From Caenorhabditis remanei (lineage: Eukaryota; Nematoda; Chromadorea; Rhabditida; Rhabditidae), in assembly GCF_010183535.1 (NCBI RefSeq), contig NC_071333.1, positions 496,001-560,000 on the forward strand: DNA of 64,000 nucleotides, in the 5' to 3' direction. The position numbers were made by a program, and so were the translations under genes. Below the pieces are notes generated by a model, which was not told the origin of the DNA, did not search any database, and saw only the letters and a list, made by a program, of their open reading frames with translations. This document shows, one piece after another, positions 12,692 through 24,628 of the stretch (positions are counted from its first letter, which is position 1; every line of letters begins with the position of its first letter).

Positions 12692-15407
12692 TTAAAATAA
12701 ATGCGATGGTCTGTAGGCATGACGTCCGGTACCACGGATGGTGTTGTAGCATGGGTCAAAACGGTAGGTCAGATGCATCTCCATATAGATCAGAAAATCC
12801 GGCTTATGACGATATCGAGTCACCATGCACACTTCACGGCAGACTTGTGGAGTCAAATTGTTGTTAAGAATGTGGTTGTACATCAGGAAAATGCGAGTCA
12901 TAGTTGGATTGATTGGTGAGATTTGAGTGAGACGGAAGCGAATCCAGCTCTCCGCAAATGAGTAGATCTCTGTAAATTCAGAGTGGAGTGACAGAAAAAT
13001 CACTGGGTCTTCTGAGTATACAGTGCAGTGCAAAAGTATACGAAATTAGGCCGTTTTCAGTTGAAATTGTCAAACTTTTAGAATGTGTTACGGTATCCCT
13101 GATTGTCCCACGAGTAAAATTTTTGATGAATCATACAGATCGAAAGTAGAGTTTTTTTGTAGTTGACAACCTTTTTGTACGGACACTCCCTAAAGAGTTA
13201 CGGTCATTTTAAGACGACAGCTCAAAAATCCCACTATTTTGCACTGGAACTTTCGATTTGTGGGAGAAATCACTTTGTCAATATGTAACTTGCTAGGGAC
13301 TGTCCGTACAAAAAAGTTCTCAACTACAAAAATAAAGTTCTACTTTTGAACTGTATGATGCAGAAAAAAATTACTTTTGGGACAATCTGTGATACCGTAA
13401 CACATCCTCAAAGTTAGACAATTTCAACTGAAAACGGCCCAAGTTCGTATACTTTTGCACGGCACTGTAGAAGTTGCCGCAATGTGTTTTCATGTGAATT
13501 TTGGAAAAAGGGCATAGCCCATGGAGAATTTCAAACAGTTTTTCACAGACTACTTTTTTTCTAAAGATTCTAAATTCCGGATTTTCGACCGATCCCTATT
13601 ATATACTCCATAACAACATCTCACAGGACAAACACCATAAAACACAATTATGATATAATACAAACTGACCAATGTTACACAGTCTACACTTGTCCACAAA
13701 CTTTCACTCACAAAAGATAAGATCTAGATAACGAACAAACATGCCCTTGGGTTTCATGCTTACAGTGACATTCACCCGTGTACTGTAAATCACGAGTTTC
13801 TTGTAACCTTCAACACTTCTCATTTCCAATTTTTATCTTGACAAGGATAAAGCAACTATCTACATGCACTCACCAGCCAAGTCACATGGTAGCAAATCCA
13901 TCTGATCAAGATTTCGTTGCTGGTAGATCTTACCATGAAGTTGAGAGAACATGTTGAACCGACTCAACGCCGGATGCTCCCACGATCCGATAACTTCCTC
14001 TCTGATAGTTGGAAGTTGCAATAGTCTTGGATGAACCGTACGTATTGGCTCGGTCTTATACATTTTCAGATCTTCGTGGTTGACCTCTATAAATTCCATT
14101 GTGAAAGGATGAGAAGTGGAATATGGAGACTGGTGGGTGTTCGTAGATTCGTAGATTCACTTTTCAATTTTGCTCACCAATTTTGTTGGCTCACATTTAC
14201 TTCAAATCCACGGCAAAACCTGAGAGGAGTAAGGGGACGAGCAAAAAATCAATGCTCTTAAGCGGAATGAGAAGGGGTGTACTACGTTTTGAAAAAGAGC
14301 TGTTGAGCTCAGAGGTTCATGTCATCCGTCTTTTTGTTCTTCAGACTAGATGGAAAACCATTTCTCAAAAGGGTGCTGCGAGCTTTTAACCCAATCTAGA
14401 AAAAATGTCAGATGAATATATTTTTTTGATGAATTGAAAAATGGATTGCCCATTTTTTATCTTCCTCAAAAAATGTTTTTGGTAAAATATGAAATGTGTT
14501 TTGGGATAGTTGCCTACAATCCAGGAACATTAGTTTCAATGAAAGCACTCAAAAATTTGAACTAATAAAAGCTCAATTGGATGCAATAAAAACTCTGGCA
14601 AAAGTGAAAATTATTATATGGTCTACAGGATTGGGTCACTACTGAAAAATCAAAAAAGGATACCTACCAAGTTCTGGAACTGGTTCCGCGTGGAGCACAT
14701 AAGCAGGTTGCTCTTCGATAACAGGTTCGATGTAAACCTCTTCTATGTTCTCAATTGGAGCCTTCTCTCCCAGCGACGTAACAGATTCTCCAGACAGAGA
14801 TCCAATGGCAGAGTCGTCGGACACATCCTGGAAAAAATTTAGGTTATGTAAAAATACGGAGTAGCCTTTAAAAGGTAGCAAATTTTTTTTATAAAACACA
14901 ATATGCAAGTCTCTACGGCGAGTATTGTAGTTTTGCTTTGATTTCCATTTATCGTTTTCTTGATTCAACGAATTCTACAGTACTCAACAAATTCAAATGA
15001 TAGATTTCCTAATTACGCCGAATTGTCTCTTTTAATAACAATTATTTTTTCAAATCACATGACTGTTCAACCTTTTGAACACTCATAAGATAGCATGTTG
15101 ACAGGTGCGATTCATTAATTTGATTTATTAATGGTTTTGTATGATTAGCTGGTTTTTTGCCACGAAAGTTATCTAGAGATGATTTTGTCAAAACTGATAC
15201 TTTTATTATATAACAACTAAGACACTATTGAACGATATGTTTCCAAGTAGTTATCAATCGAACCCAACTTTCTCAATTCTCACTTACCGGTTCATCATTC
15301 AAAAACGTAAAATTGGACACCATTTTCTGCATTTGAAGTTCAATGTCTTCTTCCATTGCAGCTTCAACTCGCCTTCGCTGGTTTCTACGGAGAATTTCAA
15401 CGGCCAT
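12692..15407 (-). CDS. Unrecognised protein, about 256 residues
   Basis: Exons in transcript order: 15407-15288, 14827-14668, 14086-13874, 12969-12692. The frame stays open and all phases fit. The ATG lies two bases behind a TTTTTTGTAG acceptor, a good trans-splice context. Exon 1 is basic then acidic (MAVEILRRNQRRRVEAAMEE). Exon 2 is Ser/Glu-rich (SDDSAIGSLSGESVTSLGE). Exons 3-4 look globular (RTVHPRLLQLPTIREEVIGS, AEIYSFAESWIRFRL, VCREVCMVTRYRHKPDFLIY). No known domain or membrane segment is recognised. The weak point is the exon 2-3 junction, which uses a TTTATAG acceptor; alternatively exons 3-4 form a separate gene starting with the ATG at 14099. The 0.9 kb last intron carries a TA-flanked MITE (13021-13467). 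The gene lies head to head with che-2. Confidence 0.62.
13021..13467. mobile_element. MITE of Tc1/mariner type with TA target duplication
   Basis: Inverted termini: CAGTGCAGTGCAAAAGTATA at the left, and its imperfect reverse complement ending GCACGGCACTG at the right. TA lies immediately outside both ends. The inverted homology runs inward for well over 100 bases (GGCCGTTTTCAGTTGAAATT on both arms). The element is 447 bp with no transposase frame. It sits in the last intron of the minus-strand gene. Confidence 0.88.
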
Positions 15408-17278
15408 AACTACAAAAAATATGTTTCGTGGAAAGCGGGGCGAAAGGTAGAAATAGAAACGAAAAATGTTCGTTCGTGGCGCAACAAAATTCGGAAGACT
15501 GCTTGGTTTGGGAGGTATGAAAGAAATATGACGGGTTAGAGAAATGAGAAAAAAATGAAAAAGATAGGGGGAAAGGCTAAAACATGACAAGTGTAAATCT
15601 AAACCATGGTAGAATACATTGAAAATAATGGAAACTTAAAGAAAATCAATTATGTCAAAAAGCTGTTAGATTTTCTGTGCAATCGCTCAAAACTTTGAGA
15701 AAAGGAGAGAGAAATTGAAAATTTCGAGAGGCTGACCTGTCAATTTATACTTTTTCTGTTTCTCTTCTGATTGGGGGATCGGCCAAGATTCTTATCTATA
15801 AGTAAAGAGAATTGAAGATTGCCAAAGATAGTGGGCGGAGACCGTTTTTGTTGAAAAAAAAAACTTCGTTCTTTGAAAAGAATGCCTATTTTGGAAACAA
15901 ATATAGGTTTGGTTTTGCTGGCAGAGTCTGGGCGTTAAGATTTCTATTTTGTTGAGAGAAAGAGTAGGGAACAGAGCATGTCTAGATACACACCGGAATT
16001 AGAACCATATCTTTGATAAACCGAGTCCAATGAAATTTTTCAAGCTCAAAAGATGAAAACTAATCAAAGATCGATTTCATACTGACTTAGTGGGCTTTCG
16101 GCCTAAGATTTTGTTTATTTTTAAGAAAACTCCAAGAAAATCGTAAAGTTGTTTGGCTGAACTAAACAATGAAGTGTAAAGAAAACAACTATACAGAAAA
16201 ATTGATGGAAAAAGAGTTCAGTTTTCCCAATCATAATTCGTGTAAAACTGTACAAATCCAAAAGAAAACATTGCAATAACAAGAGAATTTCGGTTTTGCA
16301 AAAAATATGTTTCTCTTTTTGTCATAGTTTGAAATTTCATGAAATGACCCCGTAATTTTTCGAAAAGGCCATTTCGAAATCTGTAGGTTTCGCAAAGCAT
16401 TTTTCCAACTGCGCGTCCCCTCTTCATGTCCCATTGGATTTTTTGTTAAAAATCACAAAATTAAGCTCAAAGCTAATTGAAGTAAAACATACAAACAAAC
16501 TGTCAAAATAACATACAAAAATTCCAATTTTCCGATATGATGAATCAATTATTCTTCATTGAACAGTTCTTCATTGAACCTTTGTAATACACAAACGCTG
16601 CAGAAATAAGAAATAATGAAAACGCAAATTCAAATGTTATATATGAAGAAATTTATGTTCCGAAAAGACGCGGAGCATAATAAACGGAAAAGAAAACGAA
16701 TTGACCCGAATAAAATATGACATGACGACACCGAGGAACCCAACGAAGACACCAGTAACAATATAAAACAGCCTCATGAAATTGACACAATTATCCGGGA
16801 TACCGTGATTTTAAAAAACTTATTAGAATATCATTTGATTTTGTTCATCATTTTATTTTAAGTTTTTTGTCTTAAAAGCGCTTCTCAATAACACATATTC
16901 AACACTTTCACTGCAACTTTTATTATTTCGGCGTAGTCATAGTTTTTTCAACATTTTGCACCCGAGAACACCAAATTTATCTTCCTCTCTTCTTCCAACC
17001 TATTTTACCGCACTTTGTTATTTTCCCCCCTTTTCCCGCATGTTCCTCTTATTTTTCCGCCTCCCTCCGTTCTGCCAGCTGGCTCACTTTCCCTCTCTTT
17101 GTACTCCGTTTTCCCTCATCCTCCTTCTTTCTATTTCTCGCGCATTATGTGTTGACAGCCAGTTACCCGGACAACCATAGCTCGCAGGGATTATGAGCAA
17201 CGCTTTTTATTCTTCATTACGTTTACACTTTGATTTTTTTTCATTTACTCAGAGCATGTTTCAGAGAATCATCAAAAA
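15408..17278. other. Divergent promoter region between unknown gene (-) and che-2 (+)
   Basis: The 1.9 kb separates two divergently transcribed genes. No exon is supported. The che-2 proximal end carries an X-box-like site at 17162-17175 and an orphan TGTTTCAG acceptor just before the start codon. Pyrimidine-rich DNA fills about 16970-17140. Confidence 0.6.
17162..17175. promoter_or_regulatory. X-box-like RFX/DAF-19 site upstream of che-2
   Basis: GTTACCCGGACAAC (reverse strand GTTGTCCGGGTAAC) lies 104 bases before the che-2 ATG. It fits both half-sites of the nematode X-box, GTTNCC-AT-GGNAAC, but has CG at the central dinucleotide. DAF-19 drives intraflagellar-transport genes through such sites, normally within about 200 bases of the start, so position and gene identity both support it. 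Confidence 0.7.
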
Positions 17279-20200
17279 ATGAAGTTGAAACTATCTGCCT
17301 CTCGAAAAACCCGTCACACAGAAATGGTGTGCGGTGTTGGGTGGATTGGAACAGAATCTATTCTTTCCGCCGCTGACGATCATCTTTTCTTGCTGACCAA
17401 TACGGCAACAAATGAGTCTCAACAGATTTTAAGCATGCAAGAGTGAGTTTCGATACTGAATTAGCCTCTTGAAGTTCAATTTGTTTGATTTTCAGGTCAT
17501 TCTACCCTACATCTTTACATATTTTCCCTCGGGCTCTAAATAAAGGAGGCCAAAACGATGTTTTCGCAGTTTCCACATCAGATGGTACCGTGTTGAATAT
17601 TTTTTTGGGTTATAAACTATTAAAAAATTTCAGGAAAGGTCAACATTCTTTCGAGAAGCGGAAAAATGGAAAAAATAGTAGACGCTCATAATGGAGCTGC
17701 CCTGTGTGCCAGATGGAACTCAGATGGTACTGGATTGTTAACATGTAAGTGTATGGCTTTCAGTTGGAAAGTCATTGGTCAAAACCATTCACTAATGAAA
17801 CAAAATTTGTTCAATGAAAGTCAATAACAGTGAGCTCTTCTCGCATTTTCTTTTTTTAACTACAAAACTTTCTCATAATTTCTAAGACTTTCAATTAATT
17901 ATCAATTGCAATTCGTATCATTTAAAAAGTTCTGAATAACAATTTTTAATAATCGTTTCTCTTGTGGTTCTAAAATAGACAGTCCTTTATCAAATTGTAG
18001 TCTCCATCAGTAAAACCATAATAATCAAATTATCAGTCAATGAAAAAAAAATTGACGAGCCTATTTTCCCGAACAACATTTTTTGTCGGTTTAATGGTCT
18101 ATAAAAACGAAAAAAAAAACTGTGCTGACATTATGGTTTTAAGTGAAAACCAAAAAGAAAGCAAAACGCGTTAAATCTTTCATAAATAATATTTCCAGGT
18201 GGAGAAGATGGATTTGTCAAAATGTGGTCTCGCAGTGGAATGCTCCGTTCAGTACTCGCTCAATTTGCAACTGCAGTATACTGTGTTGCATGGGATTCAA
18301 CATCCTCTAATGTTTTGTATTGTAATGCTGATCAATGTTATATCAAATCACTCAAAATGCAAGTAGCACCACTGAAATGGAAAGCTCACGACGGAATCAT
18401 TCTATGTTGCGATTGGAACCCAACTGCAGCATTGATAGTGACTGGGGGAGAGGACTTGAAGTTCAAGGTGAATTGAGATTGATTTTAGTCATCCCCATTT
18501 TGAATTTAGGTTTGGGATGGATTTGGTCAAATCCTATTCAATTCATCTGTACATGATTATCCAATTACAAGTGTGTCGTGGAACACCGATGGGAGTTTGT
18601 TTGCAGTTGGGTCTCATAACATTCTGAGACTTTGTGATAAATCAGGGGTGACTTCGGTTTCGATAGTTAGTTTTGTTAATTCTGGTTATATTTTTAGTGG
18701 TCTCACTCCTTGGAAAAAATGAATTCTGGCTCAGTGATGTCTATGGCTTGGTCACCAGATGGAACACAGTTGGCGGTCGGGACAGCAGCTGGACTAGTCT
18801 ATCACGCACACATTGTTGACAAGTATTGTTTTTTTTTCAAATTTTACTAATAAGGAAAATTTCAGACGACTAACTTATGAAGAGTTTGAGATTGTTCAAA
18901 CTCAGAAAACTGTGATTGAAGTGCGGGATGTCAGTAGTGAAGTGTCAAAAGAGACGTTAGAAACAAAAGAGAGAATATCGAGAATTTCAATTTTATACAA
19001 GTATCTGATTGTGGTCACATCCTCTCAGATTTATGTGTACAGGTAAGTGAATTAAAATATCCTCACTAGGGAATGGTCTAAACTGACCGTGGAGTTCAGA
19101 AACGAGACCTAGCACAATCGATAGACAATCAAATATTAATGGGAACTCAGCTTTCAAAAATTGCTGAATGGCCTCCAGAATCCAGATATGCTTGTCTGAA
19201 AATCCAACTTCAATACATGTGATTTACACGATTTTCCACCCACATTTAGCTGTATTTTGCCCCAAATATCACGGCACCTGAACATCTCTCGCCCAGCGAT
19301 CCGTGGTCCAGTGTCGTAGATAATATCGTTGACGGCACTTTTCGCTTAACTTTCAAATTACTTAATGTGATTCTGAACCGTTCGCAGTTTTGGTTAGATG
19401 TAATAGAAAAACGGCTCAAAAAGTGAAAAATAAGGAAGAATAGAAAAAACAAAAAAAGTTCGAAAAAGCAAGGGTCGAACCTGCATAGCGTGCTTCATAG
19501 ACAGACGCACTCACCACTGGACCACGGATCGCTGGCCGAGAGAGATGTTCAGGTGCCGTGATATTTGGGGCAAAATTTAGCTAAATTTGGGTGGAAAATC
19601 GAGTGAATCACATGTATTAAGTTTGAATTTTCAGACTAGAATATCTGGATTATGGAGGCCATTCAGCAATTTTTGAAAACTGATTTCCCATTAAAATTTG
19701 ATTGATTGTGCTAGGTCTTGTTTCTGAACTCCACGGTCAGTTTAGACCATTCCCTAGTCAGCAAATTATTTATATTGCAGCTCCAAAAACTGGAATACTC
19801 CAACCATGATTGAATACAGTGAGAAAACTGTAAATATTATTGTGCAGTGTGAAAAGTAAGTAGCTTGCTTTTTCCTTCTTGATGTAATCATCTCGATTCC
19901 AGAGTATTCTTGGTATCCGATGGGTTGACTATCACCGTCTTCACTTATGAAGGACGTAAACTAATAAATCTCAATCCACCTGGTCAAGTGATGGCTCTCT
20001 TAGATGAGAGAAAAATAGATCTTGCTAACGATACGCTGGTCGTTCGAGACCGCGCAGATAACAAAATTCTTCACTTTTTTGATCCAACTACCGGGAAACC
20101 CCAAGGAGATGGGAACTTGAAGCATGATTATGATATTGTTGAGCTGACTGTTAACCAGTGTGGTCCACTTAACGACAGAAGTGTTGCATTCCGTGATCAT

Positions 20201-21513
20201 ATTGGAGCGGTTTATATTGCAATGGTAAAAACATTCGGAGTCAGTCAGAGAATGGTAAAGATAGGATCGCTTGTAGAACAGCTGGTGTTTAATGATGTGA
20301 CTAACATGCTTTGTGGTATATCTGAAGGGAAAGTTGGTAAGAACTTAAAATTACAAATACATTTATTTGATTAGTATATATTTTCAGCTGTATGGCCTCT
20401 TCCAAATGTTGCGTTCCTTGACAGAAATTTATTACAAAAATCTCTTATTCAAAAAAGTATTGGAAGTGTAGGAAAATTCCCACAACTTGCCAATTTTGCT
20501 GGTAACACAATTGTAATAAGAAAATCAGATGGATGTTTGGTACCAACGGGAATATTACCATTCTATGGAACACTTATTACTATGGGTTCTCAATCCAAAT
20601 GGGACCAGGCGATTCGTTTGTGTAGAAGCATTGGCGTACGTTTTTCTCCTCGTTTTGCAATATTTCCAAATGTTTACAGAACGATACTCTTTGGGCAACA
20701 CTTGCTGGTTTAGCTGTGATTCATAAGAATATGATCGCGATGGAAATATCTTATGCTGCACTGGAAGATGATGAGAAGGTGTCATTGATCAATGAGATAA
20801 AGGATAAAAGTGATAAAGAGATCCGTCAAGCTATGCAAGTGGTGCTAACCGGAAAATTGGGAGATGCGGATGTGATGTTGGAAAGGAACGGACATGGGTT
20901 CAGATCATTGATGCTGAATATTCAGATGTTCAAATGGAAAAGGTAATTTACACGTTCTTATTTTGCATTCTTTGAAGTTATTTGGCCGGATGGTATCGCA
21001 TTTGGTGGTTCACTCGAAAGCCCAACTTTTGTTTTCTACATGAATTTTAAAGGCAAGAGAACTCGGAACTCTAAACAAATAATTAAAGTTTCATGGCGAT
21101 TTGATGCTAAAAATTTTTTATTTTTTCAAAAAAATAGAGGCGTCGGCATAAGTTGTTAGAGTTGCGATTTTCCATGTCTTGAAATTTGAGCAGTTATGTT
21201 TAGATGTGTATATTTGGTCTAAAGAACTGGTCATAAGACCCAACTCACTACCTCTATCTCTATCCTCACTTTCAGAGCTCTGGAGCTTGCAACTAAGAAC
21301 AAACAATGGTTGGAAATTGTCATGGGATACCGAGAAAGATATCTGAAAAACTGTGGGCAGAAAGAAACGGACCCCCAATTCTTGAAGCATCAGGCGGAGG
21401 TATACTAACTGTAGTACAACTGTAAATAATTGTTTTCCAAATTCCAGGTTGAAATCGACTGGGTCCATATCCGAGAACTGATTGCTGCTGAGAGAACCAA
21501 AGGGAATTATTGA
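17279..21513 (+). CDS. che-2: Intraflagellar transport protein IFT80 / CHE-2
   Basis: IFT-B complex subunit needed to build sensory cilia, acting at the transition zone and along the axoneme. Exons: 17279-17442, 17496-17584, 17634-17744, 18199-18467, 18510-18647, 18698-18822, 18866-19042, 19781-19855, 19903-20336, 20388-20635, 20680-20942, 21276-21399, 21448-21513. They give 760 residues, matching the expected full length of CHE-2. The first two thirds are WD40 repeats (GAALCARWNSDGTGLLTCGE, GIILCCDWNPTAALIVTGGE, DYPITSVSWNTDGSLFAVGS, GSVMSMAWSPDGTQLAVGT). The C-terminal third is helical and TPR-like (SKWDQAIRLCRSIG, RALELATKNKQWLEIVMGY), as in IFT80. A foldback repeat almost fills the intron after 19042. 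An X-box lies upstream. Identity is firm. Confidence 0.95.
19065..19758. mobile_element. Foldback (long inverted-repeat) element in che-2 intron 7
   Basis: Left end ACTAGGGAATGGTCTAAACT; right end is its reverse complement, closing at 19758. The arms pair for roughly 250 bases each with few mismatches (for example ATATCACGGCACCTGAACAT against ATGTTCAGGTGCCGTGATAT). A less symmetric centre of about 180 bases carries a tRNA-like segment. It fills nearly all of the 738-base intron. A one-armed relative is at 34590-34813. Confidence 0.85.
19461..19533 (-). pseudogene. tRNA-like segment inside foldback element
   Basis: On the minus strand, TGGTCCAGTGGTGAGTGCG resembles a pol III A box and D arm, and GCAGGTTCGACCCTTGC forms a T arm with a B box (GGTTCGACC). 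The acceptor stem pairs poorly and the anticodon arm is irregular, so this is not a functional tRNA. Part of the A-box half recurs in the left arm of the element. Confidence 0.5.
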
Positions 21514-23005
21514 TATTATATTTTTGTGTGATATTTTCTATTTTTCTTCCTTTTTTCTCTTTCGAAAGTTCACATCATTCTTTCGATCTCAAACTAGACC
21601 TCGGTCTACTCTTCATTTCCTATTTATTTTCTTTTACTTCTATTTTCTTTGGAAAATCCTAATGAATGCTATTCAAAAATAAGAACTTTGTCATTGGCTG
21701 TCATGGGATAGACGTTTATAATTGCAACGTTTTAAACAGGATTGCTCTCATCAAAAATGATGAGTTCAGGAACATCCTAATACACTCTAATTGGGCGGCG
21801 GAAGATTACTGTAGTGTAGAGCATTTCAGGAGTCTTGATGAACATTTATTTTTATTCGGTAGACATTCATTCATGTCTACTGGTAATGTCGTACATGGCT
21901 GTCTGTTTTGTTTAGTGTATGCGATGATCTGACATGAGAGAAATGGCCTGGGATGTGCTCAGCAGAGCAGTATTTCATTTTTCCTGCCTGGGTGGTCTAT
22001 TACTTCAAAAATAGTTGGAGGATGTAAATCAATAACATTTAGTAGCATTTGGCTCACTTTTTATCAAACACTTCTTTGTTTTGAAGTTAGACACTTTATG
22101 AACCTTAACTTAAACCACTTATCAGGCAATAGAACTGCGATCTTGAAAATTTTTCCAGGTTTACAAAAGTGTTGACTATGGTTTTGTGCGAAAAAATTTC
22201 CCAAACCTATTATCCTTATATTTATAAATTGTTCCAGAGTATTTTGGCTGATCCTGATGAGTTTTTGGAGCGTGAACATCTATTGCTTGAGTGACCGCAT
22301 CAAAAGAAAAAACCTGTCTCCAAAACCAGCACATCGAATTTCTATCTTAAATTTGGCAACCTGTTAGAATCTCCCTTTTTTGAAATATAATCTGTTTTTG
22401 ATATTTATAGGCTTTTAACAACGTCGTTCTTTTCATCCTGTGAGGTCTAGGTGTTCTATATTTGAACTTTGAAAAGTACAATCTTACAAAACATTATTTT
22501 TCTGCATCCAGCAGGATTATACCTCGAATGAACTTTAAAACTTCTCAGACACCTTCATTAGCTGATTCTGAACGCTCAAGCCCAGTTATTTCCATTTATT
22601 TCTTTGTTCGAACTTTTGAAACATATTATCAAGTTCAATCTGCTTCACGGAGTTTTTATTCTTTCACAACTGCCGTTCACTCCAATTCCTCAATATAATC
22701 TGTTTCTAGTATCTGTATAAACAGATATTTTCTCATATTTCTTTGTTATCTGAAATTCTTGTGCCCTGCCCAGTTACATCTTCGTTCTAGACTCTGGTTT
22801 TGTTTTTCTCAGGTGTTCAGAGGCGTTTACCTACTCGGCTCTCACAAAATTCTTTACCGTGTTATTACACGAGATAAAGGGGGATGTCTGTAATATGAGC
22901 AAAAGAGAACGAGACACTGAAAACCCTCTGGAGCTTTCTCTTCATTCTGTTCAAGTTTCAGAGTGTTCGAGTGTCCGCTTCATTCGCAGTTCTTCACAAC
23001 TACAA
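21514..23005. other. Intergenic, 1.5 kb
   Basis: No exon is supported. It holds the 3' flank of che-2 and the promoter of the next gene. A CAAGTTTCAG acceptor at about 22951-22961 lies some 45 bases before the chosen ATG at 23006 and probably marks trans-splicing. Confidence 0.55.
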
Positions 23006-24628
23006 ATGGATCCCTGTTGCACCAAGCTTCGCCAGATGTTCTGTGGGTAAGATCAGTATTTTTTTCAATTCTACTATTATAATGTTGGAACTAGTTTTTG
23101 TTCCGCAGTGGTAAGTACACTCTAGTCTCATGTAGTTATGTTTAGCGCAGGCTTAATATACATAAACTGTACTCCGATATCGGTTAATTTTGAAATTCAG
23201 TTTTTTAGACTAGAATCTTTGGAAAATAGAATTTTCTAGTAGTACAATCTGCAAACTTATGGTTTCATTTGTTAACAATTTTCATTTTTTCATTTTTTCT
23301 ACACCATCCCATGCTTGCCTGACTCTTATCTTTCACAACCACAGGGCTCGCTAGACATTTCCTTTTAAAATTTTACAACTTGCCATAGTTTCATCCAGAC
23401 GACTATTAGACACTTCCAATTCTTAGTATGATACCGTACTCCTTCTATCCAAAAACAGCTTCCTGGTTGTCTCAACTATTATCTCCTATCACTTCCGTGT
23501 CATCCCATGTTCTGTAAAGTCTCTGATGTATTGTCTGGTGAGAATCTGTCTGTATTAGATCTCTATATAATGTCACATATACCGAAAACAGAATCTGAGA
23601 CGAATAAGCTCCAGGGGCTTCCTTATCTCGTTACCATATGCGTATATCACAGACACCCACTCTATTCCACATGATAACAAATCACGGTTTTGTGAGAAAG
23701 CTCAAATTATTTGCCGAACTCAAAAACAGTGAATCAGTTGAATCATTCCATGTGCGGTAAAAACTGAAAAATATGATAATAACAGTCTAAGATAAAAATG
23801 GAAAGTGGCATGTCGGTGGTTTGAGAACTGATGGAACAGTCATCTGTTTTTGGGAGATTGGACTTTGACTCATTCCGCCTGGAGATGTGAACAGTTCAGA
23901 GAATTAACAAGTTTAAGAGACTTAATTGAGTTATGATTACCATACCAGAATTGGGAAATATATTACGAACAGTGAAGTGCACATATACTGTTATATGCTT
24001 CCAACAAGACACGTAGCAATAATGTTAGATATTTCAGAAGAAGAAGAGTGGAGAATATCGATGAAACTCAGGATAGAGTGGTAAGAATGCGTTTTGAAAT
24101 TCACATATTCACATTGACGTTTCAGCGTCAGCTCACACAAATCTTGACCTTGTACAACATCAATTTGGAATTCGAAGAAAACAAGTCTATTCAAAACGCA
24201 AGTCAGATTGAAAGGTGCAAAACGATTATCAACAAATGCAACGTCATCAAAAGCATGATAGAGCAAGGTCAGACTTTGGTGAGTTAGTGGGGGAACGCCT
24301 AACATTCTTAATATTCCAAACACCTTTAAAAACGACTAAACTCATATATTTTCAGACCGCAGAAATCGTAAACAGTTATTACCGCGCTGTGAAATGCACA
24401 CAAGAGGAATACGATGCAATTAGACAACGCGCCGGTGAGGTCAGTGTGGTCGTTGCCACTCCAGCAGTGTTCCATGTCGAGAGAAGAGTCCAAGAAAACC
24501 GTGCTGTCGACGATCAACAACCTGGACCATCAAACAGTCAATCGACAAGTCAACGCACCGCAACTGTTGCCAAAATGCCAAGCCGCTCCAGTACAACCGA
24601 CTTCAAGCCAGGAGATATCATGCTTTGA
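23006..24628 (+). CDS. Unrecognised small helical protein with Cys-rich N-terminus, 169 residues
   Basis: Exons 23006-23046, 24038-24080, 24126-24278 and 24356-24628, phases consistent. The N-terminus MDPCCTKLRQMFCGRRR has three Cys next to a basic stretch, a pattern compatible with palmitoylation at a membrane. The middle is helical and charged (RQLTQILTLYNINLEFEENK, IERCKTIINKCNVIKSMIEQ). The C-terminal 60 residues are polar and disordered-looking (DDQQPGPSNSQSTSQRTATV). ATTAAA occurs about 30 bases after the stop. The frame is open 49 codons further upstream (an ATG at 22859), but a TTTCAG acceptor inside that stretch favours the start at 23006. Intron 1 is almost 1 kb. The family is not recognised, and a membrane-peripheral coiled-coil adaptor role is only inference. 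Confidence 0.72.
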
